In this document: one piece after another, positions 29,143 to 37,450 of the stretch
Layout: each line of letters begins with the position of its first letter
Numbering within the stretch: position 1 is the first letter of the stretch
From: Chromatiaceae bacterium
GTDB taxonomy: Bacteria; Pseudomonadota; Gammaproteobacteria; Chromatiales; Chromatiaceae
Length of the DNA stretch: 42,577 bases
Reading direction: 5' to 3'
Assembly (NCBI GenBank): GCA_020851955.1
Contig: JADZBU010000232.1
Location: forward strand, 1 to 42,577
Notes under the pieces: model-generated
Databases searched by the model: none
Told to the model about the DNA's origin: nothing
What the model saw: the letters and a program-made list of their open reading frames with translations, nothing else
Translations under genes and position numbers: made by a program

Positions 29143-29883
29143 TCACCGGCGGATCCGAGACCAATTAAGAAATCGCGATAAAAAAGACTTGCGGGGCAAG
29201 CTATGAATAGAATGAGGTAAGACTGTATCGAAAAGCCCCTTCTGAGATTGATAAATAATTAACTCATGATTTCTTTTTTCTGGCAACATGAGCGCGACTG
29301 AAAGTCCCGCAAACATGGAGCGTGGTGGAGCGGTATCAAATGCTTCATAGTGATAAACTCCGGGTACGAAATCTACCTCGACAAAGTGAACATAGGGACA
29401 AAGTTGCCAGTCAGCTGCGAGAATTCCTTCGCGACAAGGTGGGTGGAAGCTGTCATGGAAAACTATGTACAAGGGTCGAACCGGTTTGTACTGCAATACC
29501 CCATTAATATCACTTCGAACACCTTCTGTTGAATGGTCTCCATCGATCAGAATAAATCCAAGAGATTCGTTTTCGTTGCTGATTCTTTTTAAAAGAGCCG
29601 GTAATAGCTGCTTTGAATCACCAGTTAGGAACTCAACATTATCAAAGTGCTCGCTGAGGTTTTCCCTGCAATTCACTTCCGTATCTATTGAATATACTTT
29701 CTTTGAATTTTTTGAGATGATCTGAAGACTTCCACCTTTATATGTACCTATTTCAATTGCCACATCAGGATGGGCAATTTCGACAAGCGATGCGAAGGCA
29801 TACTTTTCGCATCTCGTCATTTGCCAGTGAAGGGGAAGGTCATCAAATAGGAATGTTGGTTCGTTGGGATTGGATTTAATCAT
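29143..29883 (-). CDS. Class I SAM methyltransferase (Methyltransf_24-like)
   Basis: The listed ORF begins at a TTG; MIKSNPNEPTFLFDDLPLHWQ at 29883 is a better start, giving 246 residues. The SAM motif is VAIEIGTYKGGSLQII, followed by VYSIDTEVN, FLTGDSKQLLP and GFILIDGDHSTEGVRSDI, the Asp-rich end of strand 4 typical of Methyltransf_24 and cephalosporin-hydroxylase-like enzymes. VFHDSFHPPCREGI may bind metal. It probably O-methylates a sugar, as inferred from context. The gene is AT-richer than the flanking GT4 genes. It has a gap of about 160 bases downstream in which I see no gene. Confidence 0.8.
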   Translation of the reverse strand: MIKSNPNEPTFLFDDLPLHWQMTRCEKYAFASLVEIAHPDVAIEIGTYKGGSLQIISKNSKKVYSIDTEVNCRENLSEHFDNVEFLTGDSKQLLPALLKRISNENESLGFILIDGDHSTEGVRSDINGVLQYKPVRPLYIVFHDSFHPPCREGILAADWQLCPYVHFVEVDFVPGVYHYEAFDTAPPRSMFAGLSVALMLPEKRNHELIIYQSQKGLFDTVLPHSIHSLPRKSFLSRFLNWSRIRR

Positions 29884-29961
29884 TGCTGCGTTTCTTAATT
29901 CCGTGAAGGGTAATATAGAACGAAAGGGCAGATGTCGTCGTATGGTTTTTCTAGGGAGCAA

Positions 29962-31125
29962 TTAACAAACCTTGACTTCATCGGCTGGTGTCTTTGTATA
30001 AACTTGATCAAGTTGCTGCTGAACGATATTCCATCCATAGTTTCTGATTACGGACTGACGAATCCTCGCGGAATTCGATACCGACGTAGCGGCCTTTTGC
30101 AGGATATCGCTTAGATCATTGACATCTGATGAGGTCCACACTAGTCCAAAATTGCCTCCATTAATCGCCTCCATGCAACCAGGTTCGTCCGGGACGACAA
30201 CTAGTTTGCGATGGACGAGTGCTTCAAGAACCACAGTTGGTAAACCCTCACGCTTGCTCGTCACGACCAATGCTCGACAGGCAGCAAGGGCATCCTGAAC
30301 AACGGCATGGGTCGCAGGTCCGAAAATAAGCAAATTAGGCGGAGGATCAATGTCCCAATCCCTGCGTAGACTCTCGACTGTCAAATCATGTCCCATCATC
30401 ACGAAGTCCTGTGTTGGCATCCGTTGAGCCAGTTCAACGAATGGCTTCGGATTTTTTACCGGATCATTCCGGCCAACCCAGAGGACAAAGTCATGACGCC
30501 GGGACCGCCGCTGGAATCGTTGAGCATCGCCCAGGTCGCATGCGGCCGCATCGACGCCGTTTGGGAGGTAGGTGGTCTCGATACCATATCTTTGGCGCAG
30601 GTCATCGACCTGCCACTTCGAGACCGATAACCGGATGTCAGCATGACGTGCCTCATGGATCAAGGCTTGGTTAATCTCCTCTTGCCATGGCTCAAGACCG
30701 GCGGTGCCGTGCTCGGGGTAGTACATCAGATGGTAGGTATGCACCCAACGTACACCCTGCTCTTGTTGCCTACGGCACCATCGGATCATCCACGGCAGGA
30801 CATGCGAATGCACCGCCAAACGGGCAAGGGGTTCGACCCGCATAAAGCGTTCCCGGACTGTTTCCGTAAACAGGTGCAGGCTGCCCATCGCCTTTTCATT
30901 CGGAACCAGTTCCACCTTATGTTTTGAGTAACGCTGGATCGCGTGAATATGCCCGCGCACTCCGCCATACTTGAAGTCTGGGCCTAGCATCACGTCTGGG
31001 AGGTCGGTTCGTAGGCGTCTAAGCCAGCGCTCATAGCGATATTGACTCAGCGCAGCCCAGCGACGAGAACTCCACATGGCCCATTCATGAGCCAATCTGC
31101 GCTGATAATTAACGATTCTGTTCAC
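29962..31125 (-). CDS. Family 4 glycosyltransferase
   Basis: The listed start overlaps the upstream gene by 73 bases. A GTG at 31125 overlaps the upstream TGA as GTGA and gives 387 residues (VNRIVNYQRRLAHEW); the Met at 31077 is another option. No clear Shine-Dalgarno site decides between them. GT-B motifs are the N-terminal DVMLGPDFKYGGVRGHIHAI, RWVHTYHLMYYPEHG, LSVSKWQVDDLRQRYG, YLPNGVD, the linker FVLWVGRNDPVKNPKPFV and the donor site TSKREGLPTVVLEALVHRKLV, with a complete EX7E. It would act at the cytoplasmic face of the membrane. It ends at the boundary with the AT-rich methyltransferase gene. Confidence 0.87.
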   Translation of the reverse strand: MNRIVNYQRRLAHEWAMWSSRRWAALSQYRYERWLRRLRTDLPDVMLGPDFKYGGVRGHIHAIQRYSKHKVELVPNEKAMGSLHLFTETVRERFMRVEPLARLAVHSHVLPWMIRWCRRQQEQGVRWVHTYHLMYYPEHGTAGLEPWQEEINQALIHEARHADIRLSVSKWQVDDLRQRYGIETTYLPNGVDAAACDLGDAQRFQRRSRRHDFVLWVGRNDPVKNPKPFVELAQRMPTQDFVMMGHDLTVESLRRDWDIDPPPNLLIFGPATHAVVQDALAACRALVVTSKREGLPTVVLEALVHRKLVVVPDEPGCMEAINGGNFGLVWTSSDVNDLSDILQKAATSVSNSARIRQSVIRNYGWNIVQQQLDQVYTKTPADEVKVC

Positions 31126-32306
31126 CGACGGTCCGAGGAAACAACTCTGTCCCTGCCGGCTTGCCCATCGATGAGCGACATGAACCACCGACACATGCCC
31201 TCAATCGTGAACTCTGATTCAATCCGCTTCAAGTTCAGCAGACCTATCTCCCCTGCATCCTCGGGTCCCGTAAGAAATTGAAACATCTTCTCGGCGAGGG
31301 CATCGCCGTCTCCAGGCTTTGCGAGACAGCGTTTCGCAATATCCTCACCCAACGCCTGCCGCATCCCTGGGATGTCTGTCCCCACAACCGTCTTACCCAG
31401 CGCCATGGCTTCGCAAACGGCGTTCGGGCATCCTTCTGTCACAGAACTATGGACCATTAGATCGGATTCGTACACGAGTTCATTCGTCGTGTTGATCGCG
31501 CCAAGAAAGCGCACCGACTTCGCACTGATGCCGAGATCAAAGGCTAGGGTTTTGAGCATTCCGACATGATCGGAGTTATTCAGTCCCCCAGCCAATGCCA
31601 GGACTGGCATCTGTTCGGGCCTTTGGCCCCGCTGTATCAGCAAGTCCTGCAACTTATTCCATGCGTGGAAAAGCGTGACATGATCCTTAAACGGTGTGAT
31701 GTTCGCGAGCATGGAGACGAGTTGCACCGTGGGCGCAAGGTTCAGCTCTGCACGCCAAAGGGGCTTGAGTGATGATGGGTCCACGATCGGCGTGCCATTG
31801 TTGTAAACCAGGATTGTTGCGCGAGGAATTTTGTAGGTTTCCGCCAGGAAATCCGCACCCACCGTTGAGTTCGAAGTGATATGCACGGCATTCCGCAGGG
31901 CTCTGCGCTCGGTTGGCGTGCCGTACAATCCCCGTCCTTCGTCTTGCTGGTTCCACCAGCAGTAACCGGCTCCGGTCCAGCGCCAAATCAAGCAAACAGG
32001 CTTACTATGTATGGATACGAACGGCAGAATCACGTCCGGTCGAATGCGGGTGCGGATGAACCAGGCGAGATGGGCAAGATTCCGCAGCTTTGCCGTCCCC
32101 TTCGCCTTTTCCTGGTAGGGAAAGTTATAGGTCCTACATCCCATCGCATGGAGTTCAACGGTTAGCGGCCCGTCACCGTACCAGCCAAGGACTGCCACGG
32201 ATGCGTCCAACTCCCGCCGAAGATAGTGGATGAAGTGAAAAGCCTGACGCTCCCCGCCACCCATATGGCCAAAGTGCCCGAGTATTATGAGATAAGTCTG
32301 ACTCAT
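31122..32306 (-). CDS. Family 4 glycosyltransferase
   Basis: The start is chosen at MSQTYLIILGHFGHMGGGERQ, 9 codons inside the ORF, giving 394 residues. The HMGGGERQAFHFIHYL loop is the GT-B N-terminal nucleotide fold. ITSNSTVGADFL, VYNNGT, VQLVSMLANITPFKDHVTLF, LALAGGLNNSDHV and VHSSVTEGCPNAVCEAMALGKTVVG complete the fold; the last holds the EX7E Glu pair (EGCPNAVCE). It is coupled to the next gene by a GTGA overlap and follows Wzt by 57 bases, so the exporter and these transferases share a transcript. Specificity is unknown. Confidence 0.9.
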   Translation of the reverse strand: MSQTYLIILGHFGHMGGGERQAFHFIHYLRRELDASVAVLGWYGDGPLTVELHAMGCRTYNFPYQEKAKGTAKLRNLAHLAWFIRTRIRPDVILPFVSIHSKPVCLIWRWTGAGYCWWNQQDEGRGLYGTPTERRALRNAVHITSNSTVGADFLAETYKIPRATILVYNNGTPIVDPSSLKPLWRAELNLAPTVQLVSMLANITPFKDHVTLFHAWNKLQDLLIQRGQRPEQMPVLALAGGLNNSDHVGMLKTLAFDLGISAKSVRFLGAINTTNELVYESDLMVHSSVTEGCPNAVCEAMALGKTVVGTDIPGMRQALGEDIAKRCLAKPGDGDALAEKMFQFLTGPEDAGEIGLLNLKRIESEFTIEGMCRWFMSLIDGQAGRDRVVSSDRR

Positions 32307-32363
32307 CGATGGACCAACACTGATGCGATTCACTGCGATTTCTTGCCAGCGATCAAAGTTACG

Positions 32364-33620
32364 CTAGTTATCCAGGTTCCAAACCGCTGGAACAAGGGTG
32401 TGCGCCCAACTGGCTGCGGTTGCCTCTACGAAGAGGTTCCCGACACGGTCATCTCGGCAGTAGATGCGGCTCTGGTCCTCGGCGATGGCGATGGCACTTA
32501 GGATGTACTTGCCGCCGTTAAGGAAAATGTGATCGACTCGAGCGGAGACTTTAACGCCCCCCGAGTTGGGTACGTCAACGGCGTATCCCCGCCGATCGGC
32601 ATCCATAATATCCATGACCGGCAGCATTTCCATGTTCCACACGACGATCTGGATGCGTATCCGAGGGATTCCCGGATCAACCTGGAAGCCAACGTGAAAT
32701 GTGACGGCACCACCATGGGCAACGCGAAGCATTTCGCCTTTGTTGGCGGTGGCGTTTTGTGACTCCATGTGAAACGACCCCAGGGTTGCCTGTCCTGACC
32801 CGGCGACGATATTCGAGGAAATATTGAATTCCGAGAGGTAGTGGTCCACGCCCTTGCCAACGTCCGTGCTGGAAATGATGACGCGTCCCCGATTGAGTAC
32901 TGTGACCTGTGTTGCAACTCGGAAGACCTGGGGCATGGAATGGGAGACAAATATCACTGCCGAGCGGTTCATCAAGTCTGCCATGGCGTTCAGGCACTTG
33001 AAGCGGAAGCCGACGTCGCCCACCGCCAGCACCTCATCGACGATGAGGATGTCGGGTTCCATCTGGGCGGAGACGGCAAAGCCGAGCTTGACCTGCATAC
33101 CGGAGGAGTAGTTCTGGACCGGCATATCAAGGAAGTCTTCGATTTCGGCAAAATCGACGATGGCATCGAATTTCCGGTCGATCTCCGATTTCGAAAAGCC
33201 GAACAGGGTTGCGCGGTTGTAGATGTTCTCACGGCCACTTAGGATGGGGTTGAAGCCGGCGGAGAGTTCGATCAGGGCGCCGACCCGCCCGCGGATGGTG
33301 ATACGCCCCGTGTCCGGACGGATGAGCCTGTTGAGGATCTTGAGCAGGGTGCTCTTCCCTGCGCCGTTGTGGCCAATCAGACCAAGACATTCCCCACGAC
33401 GGACCTCGAACGAGATGTCTTTGAGCGCCCAGAACTCATCCGTGCGGAGGGCTGGAAAGGGGTAATCCGCGTCCGGGTCGGCACTGATCTCTGCGTCGAC
33501 CTGGCGGGTCCACGGCAACAAAGAGCGTGTGACATCTTGAGCGCCATACCAGAGAGATCGCTTGAGTGAGCGACAAAACTTTTTCGAGACATGCTCGGCC
33601 TTGATCAACACTTCGTCCAT
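32364..33620 (-). CDS. wzt: ABC transporter ATP-binding subunit Wzt with C-terminal cargo domain
   Basis: The 418-residue ATPase has Walker A GHNGAGKST (83-91), signature YSSGMQVKLG (171-180), Walker B ILIVDEVLAVGD (191-202) and the switch VFVSHSM. The N-terminal insert before FWALKDISFEV is typical of polysaccharide exporters. Residues from about 275 to 418 form an extra domain, with GKGVDHYLSEFN then VTFHVGFQVDP and YILSAIAIAEDQSR. It is like the Wzt C-terminal beta-sandwich that in known systems binds the modified non-reducing end of the glycan and selects finished chains. It pairs with Wzm 69 bases upstream. Together they flip undecaprenyl-linked polysaccharide to the periplasm. Confidence 0.95.
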   Translation of the reverse strand: MDEVLIKAEHVSKKFCRSLKRSLWYGAQDVTRSLLPWTRQVDAEISADPDADYPFPALRTDEFWALKDISFEVRRGECLGLIGHNGAGKSTLLKILNRLIRPDTGRITIRGRVGALIELSAGFNPILSGRENIYNRATLFGFSKSEIDRKFDAIVDFAEIEDFLDMPVQNYSSGMQVKLGFAVSAQMEPDILIVDEVLAVGDVGFRFKCLNAMADLMNRSAVIFVSHSMPQVFRVATQVTVLNRGRVIISSTDVGKGVDHYLSEFNISSNIVAGSGQATLGSFHMESQNATANKGEMLRVAHGGAVTFHVGFQVDPGIPRIRIQIVVWNMEMLPVMDIMDADRRGYAVDVPNSGGVKVSARVDHIFLNGGKYILSAIAIAEDQSRIYCRDDRVGNLFVEATAASWAHTLVPAVWNLDN

Positions 33621-33689
33621 TATGTGGTCTCGGATTGTTAGGCGATAACTTGCCGCGTTGCTGCGGCAATTACGGCGCAGGCCCGCGAC

Positions 33690-34619
33690 TCAAGCACTGA
33701 TGCGCTCGATGAGGTGCGGCATCGCCACTTTGAAGGCCAGGGTGGATAGGGCGAGGACGAGCAGGCTGACGACGAATACCAGCAGGGTCGCGCTTGGTAG
33801 TGCCTCGGCGCTGCCGATCAACCAGGCGCGGCTGGATACCAGCGGTGCGGTCAGGGGATTCAGGGTGAGCAGGGTCCGGGTCAGCCCGGGTGCTTGCGGC
33901 ATGGCATAGATTACCGGGGTGACAAAGAAGGCGAAGCGCAGACCGAGTTGGATGGCGCGCCCGACATCGTCATAGAGGGCGCCGATTGGGACGAAGGCGA
34001 GACCGAGTGCGCTGCCAAGGATGACCACGGTGAGAAAGCCGAACGCAAACAGGAGGGTTTCTGGACCGATGCTCACGCCGTAGAAGATCATGACGGGTAT
34101 CAGTAGCAAGATGGGTGGGAGACCGTTGAGCAGGGCCTTGGCAAAGGCGGTCATGATCAGCGCCTCGTGGGGAAAGTTGACCTTGGACAGCATTGAGCGC
34201 GCTTGGCCCATGATTTCTTGCATCGCCATGAGGGCGCTGTTGAAGGCTGTCCATAGGACGGTGCCGGTCATGACGAACAAGGGATAGGGGACGTCGCCGG
34301 TATCGATTGTTACCAACTGCTGCTGGTTGAGGAAAATCCAGACGGACACGGTTGCCAGCGGTGGCAGGAACAGCCAGAGGTAGCCGAGCAGACTCTGGCG
34401 ATACATGGCGCTGATGTCTCTGCGGAATAAACGCCAGGCCAAGGCCCGGCTTTGGGCAAAGTCGCGCGTCATGGAGCGCATGGCCTCGGTGAAGCCCTCT
34501 AGGCCGGCGTGTGGCGTGATGACGACTTCGGGAAGCTCGGTGGTTGAGCGGGGGCGATCGGCGTCGTCTGGAACGGGGTTGGATTGGACCATGATCTGTT
34601 GGGGAGTGTCAGCAATCAC
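33690..34619 (-). CDS. wzm: ABC transporter permease Wzm (ABC-2 type)
   Basis: The 309-residue permease has a hydrophilic N-terminal region of about 60 residues, then LAWRLFRRDISAMYRQSLLGYLWLFLPPL, the amphipathic entry typical of Wzm/TagG proteins. About six membrane segments follow, such as LFVMTGTVLWTAFNSAL, ILLLIPVMIFYGVSIG and FAFFVTPVIYAMPQ, and it ends with LLVLALSTLAFKVAMPHLIERI. It forms the membrane channel for glycan export with Wzt. The listed start is a GTG; an ATG 9 codons on (34592, MVQSNPVPDD) is equally possible. The N-terminus is longer than usual for the family. Confidence 0.93.
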   Translation of the reverse strand: MIADTPQQIMVQSNPVPDDADRPRSTTELPEVVITPHAGLEGFTEAMRSMTRDFAQSRALAWRLFRRDISAMYRQSLLGYLWLFLPPLATVSVWIFLNQQQLVTIDTGDVPYPLFVMTGTVLWTAFNSALMAMQEIMGQARSMLSKVNFPHEALIMTAFAKALLNGLPPILLLIPVMIFYGVSIGPETLLFAFGFLTVVILGSALGLAFVPIGALYDDVGRAIQLGLRFAFFVTPVIYAMPQAPGLTRTLLTLNPLTAPLVSSRAWLIGSAEALPSATLLVFVVSLLVLALSTLAFKVAMPHLIERISA

Positions 34620-34628
34620 TGCTTGAGA

Positions 34629-34973
34629 TTAGTTTGGAGCCGGTCGCGGGGCGGCGGGCAGGGATTTTATTAAATCGTCGAGGGTATAGACCATGTCGGA
34701 CAGCTCCAGGCGGTGAACTTGGGCCAGATGATAGCGCAACAGCCGGGCCACCGGGACGCTCGGCTGGAAATTGTCCAGCTCTAAGCGAATGCGTCTCTGT
34801 TCGCTGGCTAAGGGTTCCCAGGCCGTTGCGCGGATGGTCGGCGCTGGCCTTGGGGACGATGAGGTGAAGTCGGCGGGGTCGTGGGCGGCGGCCTGACCGG
34901 ACAGGCGCTGAATGATGAAGACCTCCAGGCGCTGTCTCTCCAGATAGCGCTGATGGCTGTCGTAGCAATCCAC
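34629..34973 (-). CDS. Small hypothetical protein before Wzm
   Basis: The 114-residue ORF sits 9 bases before the Wzm start and after the GT gene at 35038, all on the same strand. The sequence is soluble and looks genuine: YLERQRLEVFIIQRLSGQ, LASEQRRIRLELDN and VARLLRYHLAQVHRLELSD suggest helices, ending in a Pro/Ala tail. The start is uncertain. The GTG at 34973 has no clear Shine-Dalgarno site, and the frame stays open and protein-like upstream (ELLFLQKGRLRV) into the 3' end of the preceding gene. I recognise no family. Its position suggests a part in export or chain modification, as an inference only. Confidence 0.55.
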   Translation of the reverse strand: MDCYDSHQRYLERQRLEVFIIQRLSGQAAAHDPADFTSSSPRPAPTIRATAWEPLASEQRRIRLELDNFQPSVPVARLLRYHLAQVHRLELSDMVYTLDDLIKSLPAAPRPAPN

Positions 34974-35037
34974 CCTCAGCCTGCCCTTCTGGAGAAACAG
35001 TAACTCCCGACCGCGTACTTGGTCACGGTCAGGATCT

Positions 35038-36264
35038 TCAATCCGCTGGGGACTGGCGCTTCCATTGACGATAACGTTCGGTGCGCGCCTTGCCGAGAAA
35101 GTTCTTTACCGTAAGGGCAATAAATCGCCTCTGAAACACGATCGGGGGATGTTGCGCGAAGATCCGTCCGAGGTGTTTGAATGCGGCCTTGCGGTCATCG
35201 CGAAGGAGCATCGGGTCCACTATTGCCAAATCCATATGCGCTTGGCGATGCGCCTCGCCGTAAGTCCACAACAACAGCGTCAGAGACCGGGGTGCGAGGA
35301 GGAGATACCTTTGTAACAAGATGTTCCTGACAGTGTGCTCGGGTGGTGGGCTGAAACGATCGACGAAGGGTAAATCGGCCAACTCGGCACAGCGTTTGAG
35401 GGCATCCAGGTAGGGAAGATGCAGACCCCGCAATTGCGAACTGGTAATGACGTATTCTGGCGGATTCGTAAACGCCAACCAGGGCGACACACAGAGTAAA
35501 CTATGAAAATGGTAGAAGATTAGCGGTGCATCATCGACGCTACCAATCCCGTGCCGGAAGGTTGTCCGGGATCCTGACAGGTTCCAGGGCGCAAGTCCCG
35601 CCCCCGGATGCTTAAGGACCACCACACCTGAAAACCGCTCCGGCCAGTCATCCAGATACTTCTGATCGCCATACTTGCCGTCTTCGAAGCGGGCATAGCA
35701 CCATTCATTGCAGCGGTCTCGCCACCAGTGCAGGCATTCCAGGCCGGAGGCGTCTCGCCGGAAGGACAAGAGCCCGACGTTATAGATTCCGGATGTGTCG
35801 GCAAAGTGCGCGTGCTCCGGCGCATATCGATGTCCATGAATCAAAATCGATCCAGCGCCGAATTCATCGAAGATAGGCTGCGGGTCGCTGTAGAAGAAGA
35901 GATCCGCGTCCAGATAGGTGATGAGCGCAATGGTCTCGTCCTGGCGCAGGATATATAAGGGCAGCGATGGGGTACAGGTCCAGAAGTATTCGACGGCGCT
36001 GCGGTTGGCGCGGGCGGCGGTGAGTTCGGCGTCGCCGGCCTCGAAGTCGGCACGGTGGATCAAGCGCATGCCCTCCAAGCCGAGGCGGCTGAGAATGGCG
36101 TGGGACTCGTCGTCGAAGCAGAGGGTCCAAAGTATGAAGGGCCGCCGGCAGTGTTCCCGCAGAGATTGGTAGAGCGCTAACCCGCGCGTCAGGTAGTTGC
36201 GGTCAAAGTAGGTGCAGAAGTGATAGGGCTCAAACGGTACCTGCGGTGGGCGGGGCGGGGTCAT
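35038..36264 (-). CDS. Putative GT-A glycosyltransferase with DxD motif
   Basis: The 408-residue protein starts with FCTYFDRNYLTRGLALYQSL, the first strand and helix of a GT8-like fold. ALITYLDADLFFYSDPQPIF contains the DxD metal site (DAD), and YNVGLLSFRRDASGLECLHWW and GKYGDQKYLDDWPERF match acceptor and catalytic loops of hexosyltransferases. The C-terminal 120 residues are helical and basic. It lies between the aminotransferase and the small ORF before Wzm, so it may act late in chain assembly. The length is larger than a minimal GT8. Specificity is unknown. Confidence 0.8.
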   Translation of the reverse strand: MTPPRPPQVPFEPYHFCTYFDRNYLTRGLALYQSLREHCRRPFILWTLCFDDESHAILSRLGLEGMRLIHRADFEAGDAELTAARANRSAVEYFWTCTPSLPLYILRQDETIALITYLDADLFFYSDPQPIFDEFGAGSILIHGHRYAPEHAHFADTSGIYNVGLLSFRRDASGLECLHWWRDRCNEWCYARFEDGKYGDQKYLDDWPERFSGVVVLKHPGAGLAPWNLSGSRTTFRHGIGSVDDAPLIFYHFHSLLCVSPWLAFTNPPEYVITSSQLRGLHLPYLDALKRCAELADLPFVDRFSPPPEHTVRNILLQRYLLLAPRSLTLLLWTYGEAHRQAHMDLAIVDPMLLRDDRKAAFKHLGRIFAQHPPIVFQRRFIALTVKNFLGKARTERYRQWKRQSPAD

Positions 36265-36325
36265 GGCGATATGCCGGTCAATAGGGAAGGGTTCAGGGAA
36301 ATGGGTGCGAGGCTGCGCTGTATAT

Positions 36326-37450
36326 TCAGCAATTCAGTAGGTTGCGCAGAGTCTCTGCCACCCTTGCCACCTGGGCATCCGCGAGCTCGGGGTACATCGG
36401 CAGACTGAGGACGCTGGCGGCGGCTTGCTCGGAATGGGTCAGGTCACCGTGCGCCAAGCGGTCCGCATAGGCCGGTTGGGAATGGACGGCCCGAGGATAG
36501 TGGACCAGGGTGCCGATACCCAGCTCCTGGAGTTGGCCCTGGAGGCGATCCCGTTCTGGCGAGCGGATGACGAATTGGTGGTAGACATGATCGACGCCCG
36601 CTTCGCAGATCGGCAAACTGACCCTCGCTCCGGACAGCGCCTCCCGATACCTTGCCGCGATGACGCGCCGCCGTTCGTTCCCGGCATCCAGATGACGGAG
36701 CTTTACCCGGAGCACAGCGGCCTGCAACTCATCCAGCCGGGAGTTGATGCCGGGCACGGCGCTGATATAACGCTCCCGCCAACCGTACTGGCGCAACTCG
36801 CGCACTCGCGCTGCGAACGCCGGGCTGGCCGTGACCACCGCCCCGCCATCGCCGAGGGCGCCCAGATTCTTGGTCGGATAGAAGCTGAAGGCCGCGGCGT
36901 CCCCCCAAGTCCCGGTTAGCCGACCCGCGAGCCGGGCGCCGTGGGCTTGGGCACAGTCCTCGACTACCCGCAGATCGTGGCGGCGGGCGATGTCGAGGAT
37001 CGCGGGCATGTCCGCCGGGTGGCCGTAGAGATGCACCGGCACCACCGCTACGGGCCTGTTATCGCGCCTGACCCGCACTGCGCCCTCCAACGCGTTGGGA
37101 TCAAGCGTGTAAGTCGCCGGGTCGATATCCACCAGCACAGGTTCCGCACCACAGCGCTCAATGGCGGCGACGGTGGCCACCGCCGTGTGGGAGACGGTGA
37201 AGACGACATGGCCCGGCCCGATACCACAGCCGCGCAGGGCCAGTTCCAACGCATCGGTGCCGGTAGCCACCCCGATGGCGTGGGGCAGACCCAGATAAGC
37301 CGCGAATTCCGCCTCGAAGGCGGCCACCTCCGGGCCCAGGATGTACCAGCCACTCTCGAGCACGCGCCGCAGGGCGGCGTCGATCTCGACCTGGTGGGCC
37401 AGATACCCGGCCTTGGGGTTCGATTGAAGAATCACGGCGTCAGCGGTCAC
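36326..37450 (-). CDS. DegT/DnrJ/EryC1/StrS aminotransferase
   Basis: The 374-residue PLP enzyme for amino-sugar formation has SGWYILGPEVAAFEAEFAAYL, ATGTDALELAL (62-72), VVEDCAQAHGA (162-172) with the PLP-pyridine Asp165, and FSFYPTKNLGALGDGG with the Schiff-base Lys194. RELRQYGWRERY and GINSRLDELQAAVL complete the family pattern. It transfers an amino group from glutamate or glutamine to a 3- or 4-keto NDP-sugar. The GTG start overlaps the TGA of the epimerase gene (GTGA), a pairing typical of dehydratase or epimerase plus aminotransferase steps. All key residues are present, so it should be active. Confidence 0.93.
   Translation of the reverse strand: MTADAVILQSNPKAGYLAHQVEIDAALRRVLESGWYILGPEVAAFEAEFAAYLGLPHAIGVATGTDALELALRGCGIGPGHVVFTVSHTAVATVAAIERCGAEPVLVDIDPATYTLDPNALEGAVRVRRDNRPVAVVPVHLYGHPADMPAILDIARRHDLRVVEDCAQAHGARLAGRLTGTWGDAAAFSFYPTKNLGALGDGGAVVTASPAFAARVRELRQYGWRERYISAVPGINSRLDELQAAVLRVKLRHLDAGNERRRVIAARYREALSGARVSLPICEAGVDHVYHQFVIRSPERDRLQGQLQELGIGTLVHYPRAVHSQPAYADRLAHGDLTHSEQAAASVLSLPMYPELADAQVARVAETLRNLLNC

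Noticed and set aside
34985-35050. Short TTG-started reading KILTVTKYAVGS resembling a GT4 N-terminus
   Set aside because: Stops after about 20 codons and lies between two better frames; probably chance similarity.
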